64,000 nt of DNA from Azospirillum formosense. Lineage in GTDB: Bacteria; Pseudomonadota; Alphaproteobacteria; Azospirillales; Azospirillaceae. The stretch spans positions 1,224,001 to 1,288,000 of the forward strand of contig NZ_CP159403.1 of NCBI RefSeq assembly GCF_040500525.1, in the 5' to 3' direction. The notes under the pieces were generated by a model that saw only the letters and a list, made by a program, of their open reading frames with translations, made no database searches and was not told the DNA's origin. Position 1 is the stretch's first letter, and each line of letters opens with the position of its first letter. This document shows, one piece after another, positions 18,422 to 27,429 of this stretch. The position numbers and the translations under genes are program-made.

Positions 18422-19487
18422 GGTTCCCCCGCACATGCGGGGATAGACCCTGGCGTGCCCAGCGGATGACGGAGGTGTTCGGGGTTCCCCCGCACATGCG
18501 GGGATAGACCCGCTATGTCAAGCGGGCCGCACGCCTTCGCCATGGTTCCCCCGCACATGCGGGGATAGACCCAAGACGGCCCGCCCCGGCACCAGCGACC
18601 GGGGGTTCCCCCGCACATGCGGGGATAGACCCCTTCAGGCGTCGGCCACGTCGATGCTGCGGGCGGTTCCCCCGCACATGCGGGGATAGACCCTGGTGTG
18701 ACTTCGCCATGTCCCAGCCCGGTGAGGTTCCCCCGCACATGCGGGGATAGACCCTGGTGTGACTTCGCCATGTCCCAGCCCGGTGAGGTTCCCCCGCACA
18801 TGCGGGGATAAACCCTGGTGTGACTTCGCCATGTCCCAGCCCGGTGAGGTTCCCCCGCACATGCGGGGATAGACCCATCATGGCTGCGGCGTGGTCCCGC
18901 TTCACGGCGGTTCCCCCGCACATGCGGGGATAGACCCGCTCTCAAAGCGTCGGTGGACGGGCTGGGAGGGGTTCCCCCGCACATGCGGGGATAGACCCCT
19001 CGCGCTGTTCAGCCGGGAAAAGGCAGTCTTGGTTCCCCCGCACATGCGGGGATAGACCCCCTGCGATGACGATTGCGCAGTACGGCATCGGGGTTCCCCC
19101 GCACATGCGGGGATAGACCGTAGATGTTCAGCGTGGGGTCGATCAGCACCGGGGTTCCCCCGCACATGCGGGGATAGACCCTGGCAGCACTGCGCCGACA
19201 CCGGATTTGTCGGCGGTTCCCCCGCACATGCGGGGATAGACCCCGGGATGATACTGGCGACGCCGAATGGCTGCGGGTTCCCCCGCACATGCGGGGATAG
19301 ACCCTCCCAGGCGGCGTTGTCCTCCATCATCGCGTCGGTTCCCCCGCACATGCGGGGATAGACCCGCCATTGTCGCGGCCACCGCGCCGGAAATGGTGGT
19401 TCCGCCGCACATGCGGGGATAGACCCGACGTAGCTCCAGCCCGCCAGGGTGCGATAGCGGTTCCCCCGCACATGCGGGGATAGACCC
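18422..19487 (+). CRISPR. Type I-E CRISPR array 2, 18 repeats and 17 spacers
   Basis: Eighteen 29-bp repeats differ from array 1 by one loop base (CCCCGCA-CA-TGCGGGG instead of CC). Spacers are mostly 32 bp, with one of 31 (before 18604) and one of 33 (before 19215). Spacers 5, 6 and 7 (18694-18725, 18755-18786, 18816-18847) are identical, opening TGGTGTGACTTCGCC. Single-base repeat variants occur at 18787-18815 (GATAAACCC), 19092-19120 (final G) and 19398-19426 (TTCCGCC). The leader is on the left, after cas2. Confidence 0.98.
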
Positions 19488-19825
19488 CAGTGAGGCGGCT
19501 TCTCCTTTGCCTTTCTTAAATCCAGCATCCGTGGGAAAATCGCCGTAGGAAACCATCGCTCCATTGCGCGATGATCTCGCCCTCACGTTGCCTACTGCGG
19601 CCACATGACTATCCCGGCCAGACCTGCCGGAGACCAGAGGAACACCTCGCCCCTTACTCCACGCTTCGGGACACTACCCACGCTGGCGCTGAAGGCGCTT
19701 ACCGGTGCGCGAGAGTGCTTGAGTTCGGCTTGGGCCCAAATGCACATCGACGCCGAAACAGGGGCTTCGGGAAACGGGGTGCGCCTCAGGCCAAATCGGG
19801 CCGTTTCACTCCCCCAAAATTCTTC
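19488..19825 (+). other. Intergenic stretch after CRISPR array 2
   Basis: About 340 bp hold no gene that I can support. Short open frames (for example from an ATG at 19605) have no ribosome binding site and no recognisable motif. The right end leads into the MerR-type promoter at 19826. Confidence 0.4.
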
Positions 19826-19856
19826 TTGACCTCAAGTGAGCTTGAGGTCTTAGCCT
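19826..19856 (+). promoter_or_regulatory. MerR/SoxR-type promoter with long spacer
   Basis: TTGACC (19826-19831) and TAGCCT (19851-19856) are separated by 19 bp. The spacer region is filled by a perfect dyad ACCTCAAG-TGAG-CTTGAGGT (19829-19848). Overlong spacers carrying a dyad are the mark of MerR-family promoters, and the arms are very close to the known SoxR box CCTCAAGTTAACTTGAGG. It reads toward the small winged-helix gene at 19942. Confidence 0.7.
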
Positions 19857-19941
19857 GACCCTATTGGATCTGGCATACCAGAGCCGATTGAAGCGCGGAC
19901 CGCGAAAGGCAGCGATCCCAAGCGCAGCAAGGGAGGCGTGT

Positions 19942-20202
19942 GTGATCTCTCCAACATCCGTCAACTGGACCATGCTCAACACTCTGCGTGCCATGCCGGG
20001 TCCCGAGGCCACAACCCCTCCGGTTTCGCTGTTGGCCATCACGAAGGCCGCAAGCCTGAAGCCGGCCGCTGTGAGGCCGGCACTCTGCGAACTGGTCCGA
20101 CAGGGCTTCGTCCGGGAGTACGCAACACAATGCGGCAAACAATATGCGAGAACCAAAGAAGGCAATCAAAGAATATTGGAAATAAAGGGCTGGCTTCGAT
20201 AG
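19942..20202 (+). CDS. Small winged-helix DNA-binding protein
   Basis: The 86-residue product contains a helix-turn-helix segment (LLAITKAASLKPAAVRPALC) followed by a wing-like EYATQCGKQYARTKEG, resembling MarR/winged-helix regulators reduced to the DNA-binding domain. The GTG at 19942 is chosen because AAGGGAGG precedes it by 5 bp. A TTG at 19864 gives 26 more residues but no ribosome binding site. It sits behind a MerR/SoxR-like promoter, so it may respond to redox or metal stress through a regulator encoded elsewhere. No close family could be named. Confidence 0.6.
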   Translation: MISPTSVNWTMLNTLRAMPGPEATTPPVSLLAITKAASLKPAAVRPALCELVRQGFVREYATQCGKQYARTKEGNQRILEIKGWLR

Positions 20203-20322
20203 TTCCTCGGAGGCCCGCGGGGATCGACGGCCCGTACCCTCCACTCCTGCTCGCTTCAATGACGAACGGTCTGGTAACGCCGCCGGGCTCCGTACGCCTG
20301 CGGCTCAACAGGGAGAGACTGC

Positions 20323-21603
20323 ATGGGCAAGGCACTTGACGGCGTGCGGGTTCTGGACTTTACCCATGTTCAGTCGGGTCCGACCTGCACGCAGCTTCTG
20401 GCGTGGTTCGGCGCCGACGTGATCAAGGTCGAGCGTCCGGGCGAGGGCGACATCACGCGCGGCCAGCTGCGCGACGTGCCCGAGGCCGACAGCCTCTACT
20501 TCACCATGCTGAACCACAACAAGCGGTCCATCACGCTGGACACCAAGAACCCGGACGGCAAGCGCGTCCTGGAGGATCTGGTGCGCATCTGCGACGTGAT
20601 GGTCGAGAACTTCGCCCCCGGCGTGCTCGAGCGCATGGGCCTGACCTGGGAGCGCATCCAGGAGCTGAACCCGCGCATCATCGTCGCCTCGGTCAAGGGC
20701 TTCGGCCCCGGCCCCTACGAGGACTGCAAGGTCTACGAGAACGTCGCGCAGTGCGCCGGCGGTTCGGCCTCGACGACCGGCTTCGACGACGGCCCGCCGA
20801 TGGTCACCGGCGCCCAGATCGGCGACAGCGGCACCGGCCTGCATCTGGCGCTGGGCATCGTGACGGCGCTCTACCAGCGCACCCAGACCGGGCGCGGCCA
20901 GAAGGTGCTGGCGGCCATGCAGGACGCCGTGCTCAACCTCTGCCGCGTCAAGCTGCGCGACCAGCAGCGGCTGGAGCGCGGCCCGCTGAAAGAGTACCCG
21001 CAGTACCCCAATGGCGCGTTCGGCGACACCGTGCCGCGCGCCGGCAACGCCTCGGGCGGCGGCCAGCCGGGCTGGATCCTCAAGTGCAAGGGCTGGGAGA
21101 GCGATCCCAACGCCTACATCTACTTCATCACCCAGGCGCCGGTCTGGGCGAAGATCTGCGACGTCATCGGCAAGCCGGAGTGGGTCACCGATCCGGACTA
21201 CGCGACGCCCGCCGCGCGCCTGCCGCGCCTGAAGGACATCTTCGCGACCGTCGAAGAATGGACCATGACCAAGACGAAGTTCGAGGTCATGGAGATCCTG
21301 AACAAGTACGACATCCCCTGCGGCCCCATCCTGTCGATGAAGGAGCTGGCGGAGGACCAGTCGCTGCGCGAGACCGGCACCATCGTCGAGGTCGATCACC
21401 CGACGCGCGGCAAGTACCTGACCGTCGGCAACCCGATCAAGCTGTCGGACAGCCCGACCGAGGTCACCCGCTCCCCGCTGCTGGGCGAGCACACCGACGA
21501 GATCCTGCGCGAGGTGCTCGGCTTCGACGAGCGCCGCATCGCCGAGGTCCGCGACAGCGGCGCGCTGGGTGCCGCCCGCCCGGTGCCGCCCGCAGGCCGC
21601 TGA
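20323..21603 (+). CDS. frc: Formyl-CoA:oxalate CoA-transferase (class III CoA-transferase)
   Basis: The enzyme moves CoA from formyl-CoA to oxalate, the first step of oxalate breakdown. The 426-residue length matches the Oxalobacter enzyme (428). Family features are [20 protein letters not shown] at residue 10, the catalytic Asp in [16 protein letters not shown] near residue 170, and a glycine-rich [11 protein letters not shown] loop near residue 245. The start follows CAGGGAGAG. It is probably co-transcribed with the ADP-forming synthetase 133 bp downstream. No oxalyl-CoA decarboxylase gene lies in this window, so another acid substrate is possible. Confidence 0.9.
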   Translation: MGKALDGVRVLDFTHVQSGPTCTQLLAWFGADVIKVERPGEGDITRGQLRDVPEADSLYFTMLNHNKRSITLDTKNPDGKRVLEDLVRICDVMVENFAPGVLERMGLTWERIQELNPRIIVASVKGFGPGPYEDCKVYENVAQCAGGSASTTGFDDGPPMVTGAQIGDSGTGLHLALGIVTALYQRTQTGRGQKVLAAMQDAVLNLCRVKLRDQQRLERGPLKEYPQYPNGAFGDTVPRAGNASGGGQPGWILKCKGWESDPNAYIYFITQAPVWAKICDVIGKPEWVTDPDYATPAARLPRLKDIFATVEEWTMTKTKFEVMEILNKYDIPCGPILSMKELAEDQSLRETGTIVEVDHPTRGKYLTVGNPIKLSDSPTEVTRSPLLGEHTDEILREVLGFDERRIAEVRDSGALGAARPVPPAGR

Positions 21604-21736
21604 CCGCCGACCGGGACACACGCAGCGGCCCGTCAGCGCATCACCGGGGACGCGTTGCGCGAGGCTGCCGCCCCCGGAATCCATCCAAGCTCACCTCCAA
21701 GACGTGAGCCGACGAGTTTGCAAAGGAGGAAAGGCC

Positions 21737-23893
21737 ATGACCGCAGTCATCGATCCGCTCCACACCGAGCGTCCAACGGATGTCGTCCGCCGCCTTCTCG
21801 CCACCGCCAAGGCCGAGGGGCGCAACGCGCTGACCGCGCCGGAAGCCAAGCAACTCTGCGATGTGTACGGCATTCCAGTGCCGAAGGAAGGCTTGGCGGC
21901 GAGCGCCGATGAAGCCGTCTGCCTCGCCGAAGGCATGGGCTTCCCGGTGGTCATGAAAATCGTGTCGCCGCAGATCCTGCACAAGACGGAAGCCGGCGGC
22001 GTCCTGGTCGGTCTCCGGGACGCCGACGCCGTCCGCCAAGGCTTCAGGACCATCATGGAGAACGCCCGCTCCCACGCCCCCGGGGCGGAACTGATCGGGG
22101 TCCAGGTCCAGCAGATGCTGCAGGGCGGAGTGGAGGTCATCGTCGGTTCCATCACGGACCCGAGTTTCGGCAAGCTGGTGGCCTTCGGTCTTGGAGGCGT
22201 GCTGGTGGAGGTGCTGAAGGACATCACCTTCCGCCTCGCCCCGGTCACCCGCGAGGACGCCCTGTCGATGCTCGACGGCATCCAGGCCGCGGAGATGCTG
22301 AAGGGCGTGCGCGGCGGCAAGGCGGTCGATCGCGAGGCGCTCGCCGACGTGATCGTCAACGTCTCGCGCCTGGTCGACGAGGTGCCGGAGATCGTCGAAC
22401 TCGACCTCAATCCGGTTTTCGCGCGCGAGAAGGGAGCCACCGCCGCCGATGTGCGCGTGGTCCTGGATTTCACGGCCAGGGCACCGCGCTATCGACCGTC
22501 GCAGGAGCAGATCGTCCGGCAGATGAACCGGATCATGAAGCCCGAGGCGGTGGCCGTCATCGGCGCCTCGGCCGAGGACGGCAAGATCGGCAACTCGGTG
22601 ATGAAGAACCTCATCAACGGCGGTTACAAGGGCCGGATCTATCCGATCCATCCCAAGGCCGACGACATCCTGGGCTACAGGGCCTACAAGAGCGTCAAGG
22701 ACGTGCCGGGCGACATCGACGTGGCGGTGTTCGCCATTCCGGCCAAGTTCGTCGCGCAGGCCTTGGGCGAGGTCGGCGAGAAGAAGATCCCCGGCGCCGT
22801 GCTGATCCCCTCGGGCTTCGCCGAGACCGGCAACGTCGAAGGGCAGGAGGAGATCGTCGCCATCGCGCGCAAGCACGACGTGCGTCTGATGGGGCCGAAC
22901 ATCTACGGTTTCTACTACACGCCGAAGAACCTGTGCGCCACCTTCTGCACGCCGTACGACGTGAAGGGCAAGGCGGCGCTGTCGTCCCAGTCCGGCGGCA
23001 TCGGCATGGCGATCATCGGCTTCAGCCGCTCCGCCAAGATGGGTGTGTCGGCGATCGTCGGGCTCGGCAACAAATCGGACATCGACGAGGACGACCTGCT
23101 GTATTTCTTCGAGCAGGACGACAACACCCAGGTCGTCGCCATGCACTGCGAGGACCTGAAGGACGGCCGTTCCTTTGCGGAGGCCGCCAAGCAGGTCTCG
23201 AAGAAGAAGCCGGTGGTCGTGCTGAAGGCCGGGCGCACCTTGCTTGGCGCGCGGGCAGCCAGCTCCCACACGGGCGCGCTCGCCGGCAACGACAAGGTTT
23301 ACGAAGACGTTCTGCGGCAGTCGGGCGTGGTTCGGGCGCGCAGTCTGCAGGACCTGCTGCAGTTCGCCCGCGGAATCCCGGTGTTGCCGACGCCGAAGGG
23401 CGAGAACGTCGTCATCATCACCGGTGCCGGCGGATCGGGTGTGCTGCTGTCGGACGCCTGCGTGGACAACGGCTTGTCGCTGATGGCGATGCCGCCGGAC
23501 CTTGACGCCGCCTTCCGCAAGTTCATCCCGCCTTTCGGCGCCGCCGGCAATCCGGTGGACATCACCGGTGGCGAACCGCCGTCGACCTACAAGAACACCA
23601 TCCGGTTGGGTCTGGAGGATGACCGCATCCACGCGTTGATCCTGGGCTACTGGCACACGATCATCACGCCGCCGATGGTGTTCGCCAACCTCGTCATCGA
23701 AGTGAAGGAGGAGATGAAGGCGAAGGGCATCGAGAAGCCCATCGTTGCTTCGCTGGCCGGCGATGTGCAGGTGGAGGAGGCGGCGAGCCACCTGTACGAC
23801 CATGGCGTCGTGGCTTACCCTTACACGACCGAGACGCCGGTCGCCGTGCTGGGCGCCAAGTACAAATGGGCTCGGGCGGCCGGGCTGGTTTGA
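21737..23893 (+). CDS. Acyl-CoA synthetase, ADP-forming, fused beta-alpha subunits
   Basis: NDP-forming acyl-CoA ligases join a carboxylic acid to CoA with ATP to ADP. The 718-residue protein has an N-terminal ATP-grasp half (beta; PVVMKIVSPQILHKTEAGGV near residue 70). The CoA-binding and ligase half follows (alpha; PEAVAVIGASAEDGKIGNS near residue 273), with the phosphohistidine in ASSHTGALAGND near residue 515. This beta-alpha order is the less common fusion order. The ATG at 21737 follows a strong AAAGGAGGAAAGG site. With frc upstream it may activate oxalate or a related acid, but the substrate cannot be read from sequence. Confidence 0.85.
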   Translation: MTAVIDPLHTERPTDVVRRLLATAKAEGRNALTAPEAKQLCDVYGIPVPKEGLAASADEAVCLAEGMGFPVVMKIVSPQILHKTEAGGVLVGLRDADAVRQGFRTIMENARSHAPGAELIGVQVQQMLQGGVEVIVGSITDPSFGKLVAFGLGGVLVEVLKDITFRLAPVTREDALSMLDGIQAAEMLKGVRGGKAVDREALADVIVNVSRLVDEVPEIVELDLNPVFAREKGATAADVRVVLDFTARAPRYRPSQEQIVRQMNRIMKPEAVAVIGASAEDGKIGNSVMKNLINGGYKGRIYPIHPKADDILGYRAYKSVKDVPGDIDVAVFAIPAKFVAQALGEVGEKKIPGAVLIPSGFAETGNVEGQEEIVAIARKHDVRLMGPNIYGFYYTPKNLCATFCTPYDVKGKAALSSQSGGIGMAIIGFSRSAKMGVSAIVGLGNKSDIDEDDLLYFFEQDDNTQVVAMHCEDLKDGRSFAEAAKQVSKKKPVVVLKAGRTLLGARAASSHTGALAGNDKVYEDVLRQSGVVRARSLQDLLQFARGIPVLPTPKGENVVIITGAGGSGVLLSDACVDNGLSLMAMPPDLDAAFRKFIPPFGAAGNPVDITGGEPPSTYKNTIRLGLEDDRIHALILGYWHTIITPPMVFANLVIEVKEEMKAKGIEKPIVASLAGDVQVEEAASHLYDHGVVAYPYTTETPVAVLGAKYKWARAAGLV

Positions 23894-24430
23894 TACCGGT
23901 AAATACCGAAATGGGCTACGGGTCGAGTTCCGGCCTGGCCGAGCGGTTGTCTTCACAGCTTCGATGCGAAAAGGGGGAGCCGCCCAGAGCAGACCCGGGC
24001 ACCAGCTGACGGCCAGCGGGCATTTTGCCGGGATCGATCGTTGGACCGGAACGGCGCAGGGCTGCGGCAGGCCAAAGGTGAATCACGCGGCTTTGCGATG
24101 GTTGAGGAACCCGGCCGCAAGGGCGCTCTCACCATCGCCAAGCCGAGGTGCAAGGGCGGGTTCCACCCGGCGCCGCATGCCGATCGATGCCCAGGCGGTG
24201 TGTGATCTTGCCGGCTTGGTGCCAGTTGCGCGCAGCCCTAGGTTTCCCAGAGGGCGGTATCGTTGAGTGACGTCAGCATCAGCGATAATGGAGCCACCAT
24301 TGTTCGACGCGCTGCGGAGAGTATCATTGGAGAGTAAGGAGCCGACCGGCGTTGGCGCATAAATCGCCGGAAGCTGGCGATGGTGCGGTCTTGGCGGGGA
24401 TAGAGGCGCCCCGCTGAAGCCGAGACCCGT
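23894..24430. other. Intergenic stretch after the acyl-CoA synthetase
   Basis: About 540 bp contain no gene that I can support. Codon usage on both strands is irregular, in keeping with decayed DNA before the transposase fragments that follow. Confidence 0.4.
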
Positions 24431-24530
24431 ATGCCGTACAAGGCCAACGAGAGCGGCCGCCACGAGATCCCGCGCGTCCGTTACCGGGTCGAGAACTGGT
24501 CGGCCTATGATGCGGGCGGTCCGATGCTTG
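24431..24530 (+). pseudogene. IS5-family transposase, N-terminal fragment
   Basis: The frame opens MPYKANESGRHEIPRVRYRV and continues ENWSAYDAG, the characteristic N-terminus of a group of IS5-family transposases. Similarity stops at about codon 30. Downstream codons (GPMLESRGVERG) do not resemble the family, so only the start of the gene remains. No terminal repeats were found. Confidence 0.7.
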
Positions 24531-24764
24531 AATCAAGAGGTGTGGAACGGGGTGACCAACACTGCGCCACACGCCCCGCCCGCTCCATTCCGGAAGGAGC
24601 GTTTGAGGCCTGGAGGGTGACCATGGTGATCAACATGGCGTCCGATCCCTGTCTCCCTGCCTTCTGTTGAAGACACTGTTTCCGATCAGGTTCTTTGAAG
24701 CGGCGGCGGGAGTTGGTGATGAACCAAGCAAGGCATGAGGTTCCTCGCGGCGGCGGGCCTCACT

Positions 24765-24800
24765 TTCCAATTTTGTGCAATAGCTTCCGGTGCACACCAT
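24765..24800 (+). repeat. 36-bp dispersed repeat, copy 2
   Basis: This is the second copy of the sequence at 5971-6006, in the same orientation, sharing TTCCAATTTTG at the start and CTTCCGGTGCACACCAT-like sequence at the end. It lies 234 bp after the IS5 fragment and before the IS6-like remnant. Confidence 0.6.
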
Positions 24801-25149
24801 GGGCACGCTGACGAACCCGCTTTCGGTTCCTCCAGACCTATTGTGTGATGTCGTTCAAATTGGATCGAGGCCCATGGCTGCGCGTCGGAAGGCAACCGCC
24901 TCCCCGGCCGCAGCGGACGAACTGCGCACTGCCGGCGAGCGCACAGATCTCGCTGGCCAATTCGCCGAATCCCGCCCGATTCACCCGCCCGGCCGACCGC
25001 CTCAACCGCAAACCGCACCTTCGCCCACCGGACCGCGATCTATCGAATATCCTCTGACCAGACATCCGTCGAGGCGACACCCAGCGCCAGAAGGGCACAG
25101 CGCTCGTCCCCGCCCGGCTGGGCGAGCTGCGTTCTGATCATCATCCAGG

Positions 25150-25395
25150 GCAGGAGTTCCAGGCCGGGCGGGTAAGCGGCGGAGCCGGTTGGCAAAGGTC
25201 TGGGCGAATTTGCATCGCCGGCGCCGCACCGTTTGGTCGGACACATAGACACCGCGCTCGGCCAGAAGCAGCTCAACGTCTCCGAAGATGAGCGGAAATG
25301 TGTGGTGGAGCCAAACCGCATGCGCGATCAGGTCGGCCGGCGAGCGATGGTGGTGGTGCGGATCCGGATCACCGCGCATTCCACCACCCTGCCAA
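25150..25395 (-). pseudogene. IS6-like transposase fragment
   Basis: On the minus strand the frame reads SPADLIAHAVWLHHTFPL, then GDVELLLAERGVYVSDQT and VRRRRCKFAQTFANRLRR. This follows the N-terminal half of IS6/IS240-type transposases (helix-turn-helix region before the first catalytic Asp). The catalytic part is not recognisable and the frame is broken after LRRLPARPG. Limits are approximate. Confidence 0.65.
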
Positions 25396-25557
25396 GTGCC
25401 CCTCACGCTTGCCGGAATCCTGACTGCGGCATCCTGAAGGCGGCCGCTGGTCGTGGAGGCGCCAAGCCATGGACGACCCAGCCGTGGACTCATCCACGGC
25501 TGGGTCCGCCAAAGCGACCGGTCGTCCAGATCGACAACGACCGGTGCCGCCCCGGCA

Positions 25558-27306
25558 TCAATAGCCGGCAGCCATGCCGTCGCCACGCGGGTCGGTGGCG
25601 CCGTACAACACGCCGGTGACCGGGTCGATGAGGATCGCCCCGGCGTGTCCCATCGCGTCCGTATAGTTCTCGATGACATTCACGGGATGGCCGCGCCGTT
25701 TCAGATCGTCGACGACGGCGGTGGGGATCCGGCCCTCCAGCTTCAGGTCGTTGGACCATGCACCCCAGGTCCGACCATGTAGCCAGCGCGGCGCGTTGAT
25801 CGCGTCCTGCGGCGTCATGCCGAAGTCGACGACGCGGGTGACGATGGCCGCCTGGGTCTGCGGTTGCCCCTCTCCTCCCATCGTTCCGTACACCAGGAAC
25901 GGCTTGCCGTCCTTCATCAGCATCGCCGGATTCAGCGTGTGGAACGTGCGCTTGCGCGGCTCCAGCCGGTTGATGTGATTGGGATCGAGCGCGAAGAAGC
26001 TGCCCCGGTTCTGCAGCAAGATGCCGGTTCCCTTCGGCACGATGGCGGAGCCGAAGTCATGGTAGACGCTCTGGATCATCGATACGGCGTTACCGTCCTG
26101 GTCCACCACGCCGAACCAAACGGTGTCACCCTTCGGGTCCAGCGGCTTCACGTTGGTGGCTGCCTTGTCCATGGCGATTCGCGCAGCCTGATCCTTGCCG
26201 TGCTGGACGGACAGCAGTTCATCAACGGGAATCTTCACGAATTCCGGGTCCGACAGGTACCGGTCACGGTCGGCGAAGGCCTGCTTGGTCGCCTCCACAA
26301 TCAGATGATAGTGGTCTGCCGATCCCTCTCCCAGCGCCTTCATGTCGTAATTGTTCAGTATGTTGAGGATGGCGAGCGACGCCATGCCCTGCGTGTTGGG
26401 CGGCAGGTTGTGGGCTGTAAAGCCCCGGTAGCGCACCTGGATGGGCTGCACCCAATCGGCCTTGTGGTCGGCAAAATCCTTCAGCGTCAGGATGCCACCG
26501 TTCGCCCGAAGGTCGGCGACGATCTTCTCCGCGATCGGGCCGCGGTAGAACACGTCGGCGCCACCCTCGGCGATCATCGTAAGGCTGTTGGCCAGGTCCG
26601 GTTGCTTCAGCACCTCGCCGGTGGTGAAGGGCTGCCCATCGGCCCGCAGGAAAACGCGCCGGAACTCGTCGAAGCGCTGGAGATTGTGGAACTCCTTGTC
26701 CTTGGTGTCGGTGTCCACCTTCGACCAATAGGCAAGGCTGGGCGTGACGGCGAAACCGTCACGGGCGTAATGGATGGCCGGCTCCAGCAGCCTTTTCCAC
26801 GGCAGGCTGCGGCCCATGGTTTCCTTGGCGTAGCGGTGGGCTTCGTCCCAGCCCGAGATGGCGCCCGGCACCGTGTTGACCGCCAGATAGCCGCGGGCCG
26901 GGATCTTTTCCAACCCTTTGCCCGTGTAGAAGGCGATGTCGGCCTGCTCGCCAGCGCGTCCGCTGGCGTTCAGAGCTTTCAACTCGCCCGTCTTTGCGTT
27001 GTGGATGAGCCAGAAGTTGTCGCCGCCGATGCTGTTCATCTGCGGATAGACAACGGCGAGCGTCGCCGCCACGGTGATCGCCGCGTCCACCGCGTTGCCG
27101 CCGTTGCGCAGCACGTCGAGCCCCGCCTGTGTGGCAAGGTAATTCGAGCTGGTCACCATCCCCTGCGTGGCCATGGGATTGATGCAGCGCGATGGCGTGT
27201 CGCAGTATCGGCCGGTGGTGTCCAGGGCCAAGGCTGGTGCCCCGCCGGCGGAAAGTGTGATGCCCGCAACCAGCAGGCTCGCCATTATTGATTTTGTTTC
27301 GGCCAT
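25558..27306 (-). CDS. ggt: Gamma-glutamyltransferase family protein (periplasmic)
   Basis: This N-terminal nucleophile hydrolase probably acts in the periplasm on gamma-glutamyl compounds such as glutathione. The 582-residue precursor has a signal peptide (MAETKSIMASLLVAGITLSA, cleavage likely after PALA near residue 26). It has a large-subunit segment with RNGGNAVDAAITVAATLAVV, and the autoprocessing Thr is probably the one in GDTVWFGVVDQDGN near residue 394. GGEGQPQTQ replaces the more usual glycine-serine loop of E. coli Ggt, pointing to a divergent subfamily, so the exact substrate is open. The start has an AGGGAGGAC site. It is divergent from a GntR regulator 123 bp away. Confidence 0.88.
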   Translation of the reverse strand: MAETKSIMASLLVAGITLSAGGAPALALDTTGRYCDTPSRCINPMATQGMVTSSNYLATQAGLDVLRNGGNAVDAAITVAATLAVVYPQMNSIGGDNFWLIHNAKTGELKALNASGRAGEQADIAFYTGKGLEKIPARGYLAVNTVPGAISGWDEAHRYAKETMGRSLPWKRLLEPAIHYARDGFAVTPSLAYWSKVDTDTKDKEFHNLQRFDEFRRVFLRADGQPFTTGEVLKQPDLANSLTMIAEGGADVFYRGPIAEKIVADLRANGGILTLKDFADHKADWVQPIQVRYRGFTAHNLPPNTQGMASLAILNILNNYDMKALGEGSADHYHLIVEATKQAFADRDRYLSDPEFVKIPVDELLSVQHGKDQAARIAMDKAATNVKPLDPKGDTVWFGVVDQDGNAVSMIQSVYHDFGSAIVPKGTGILLQNRGSFFALDPNHINRLEPRKRTFHTLNPAMLMKDGKPFLVYGTMGGEGQPQTQAAIVTRVVDFGMTPQDAINAPRWLHGRTWGAWSNDLKLEGRIPTAVVDDLKRRGHPVNVIENYTDAMGHAGAILIDPVTGVLYGATDPRGDGMAAGY

Positions 27307-27429
27307 CTTGTCCTCCCTTTCGGAACGCCGGGGCGAGTGCCGCCCCGCAGGAAAAAGGGTGGACTCGCTGATAATTGGTTTGCAAAATGGTTTGGTGAAG
27401 GCGCTTGCGTTGCGGACGGGAGCGGGACC

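Noticed and set aside
21641..23956. Long minus-strand open frame opposite the acyl-CoA synthetase
   Set aside because: Its residues are Arg/His/Asp-rich with no motif, while the plus strand encodes complete ATP-grasp and ligase domains behind a strong ribosome binding site.
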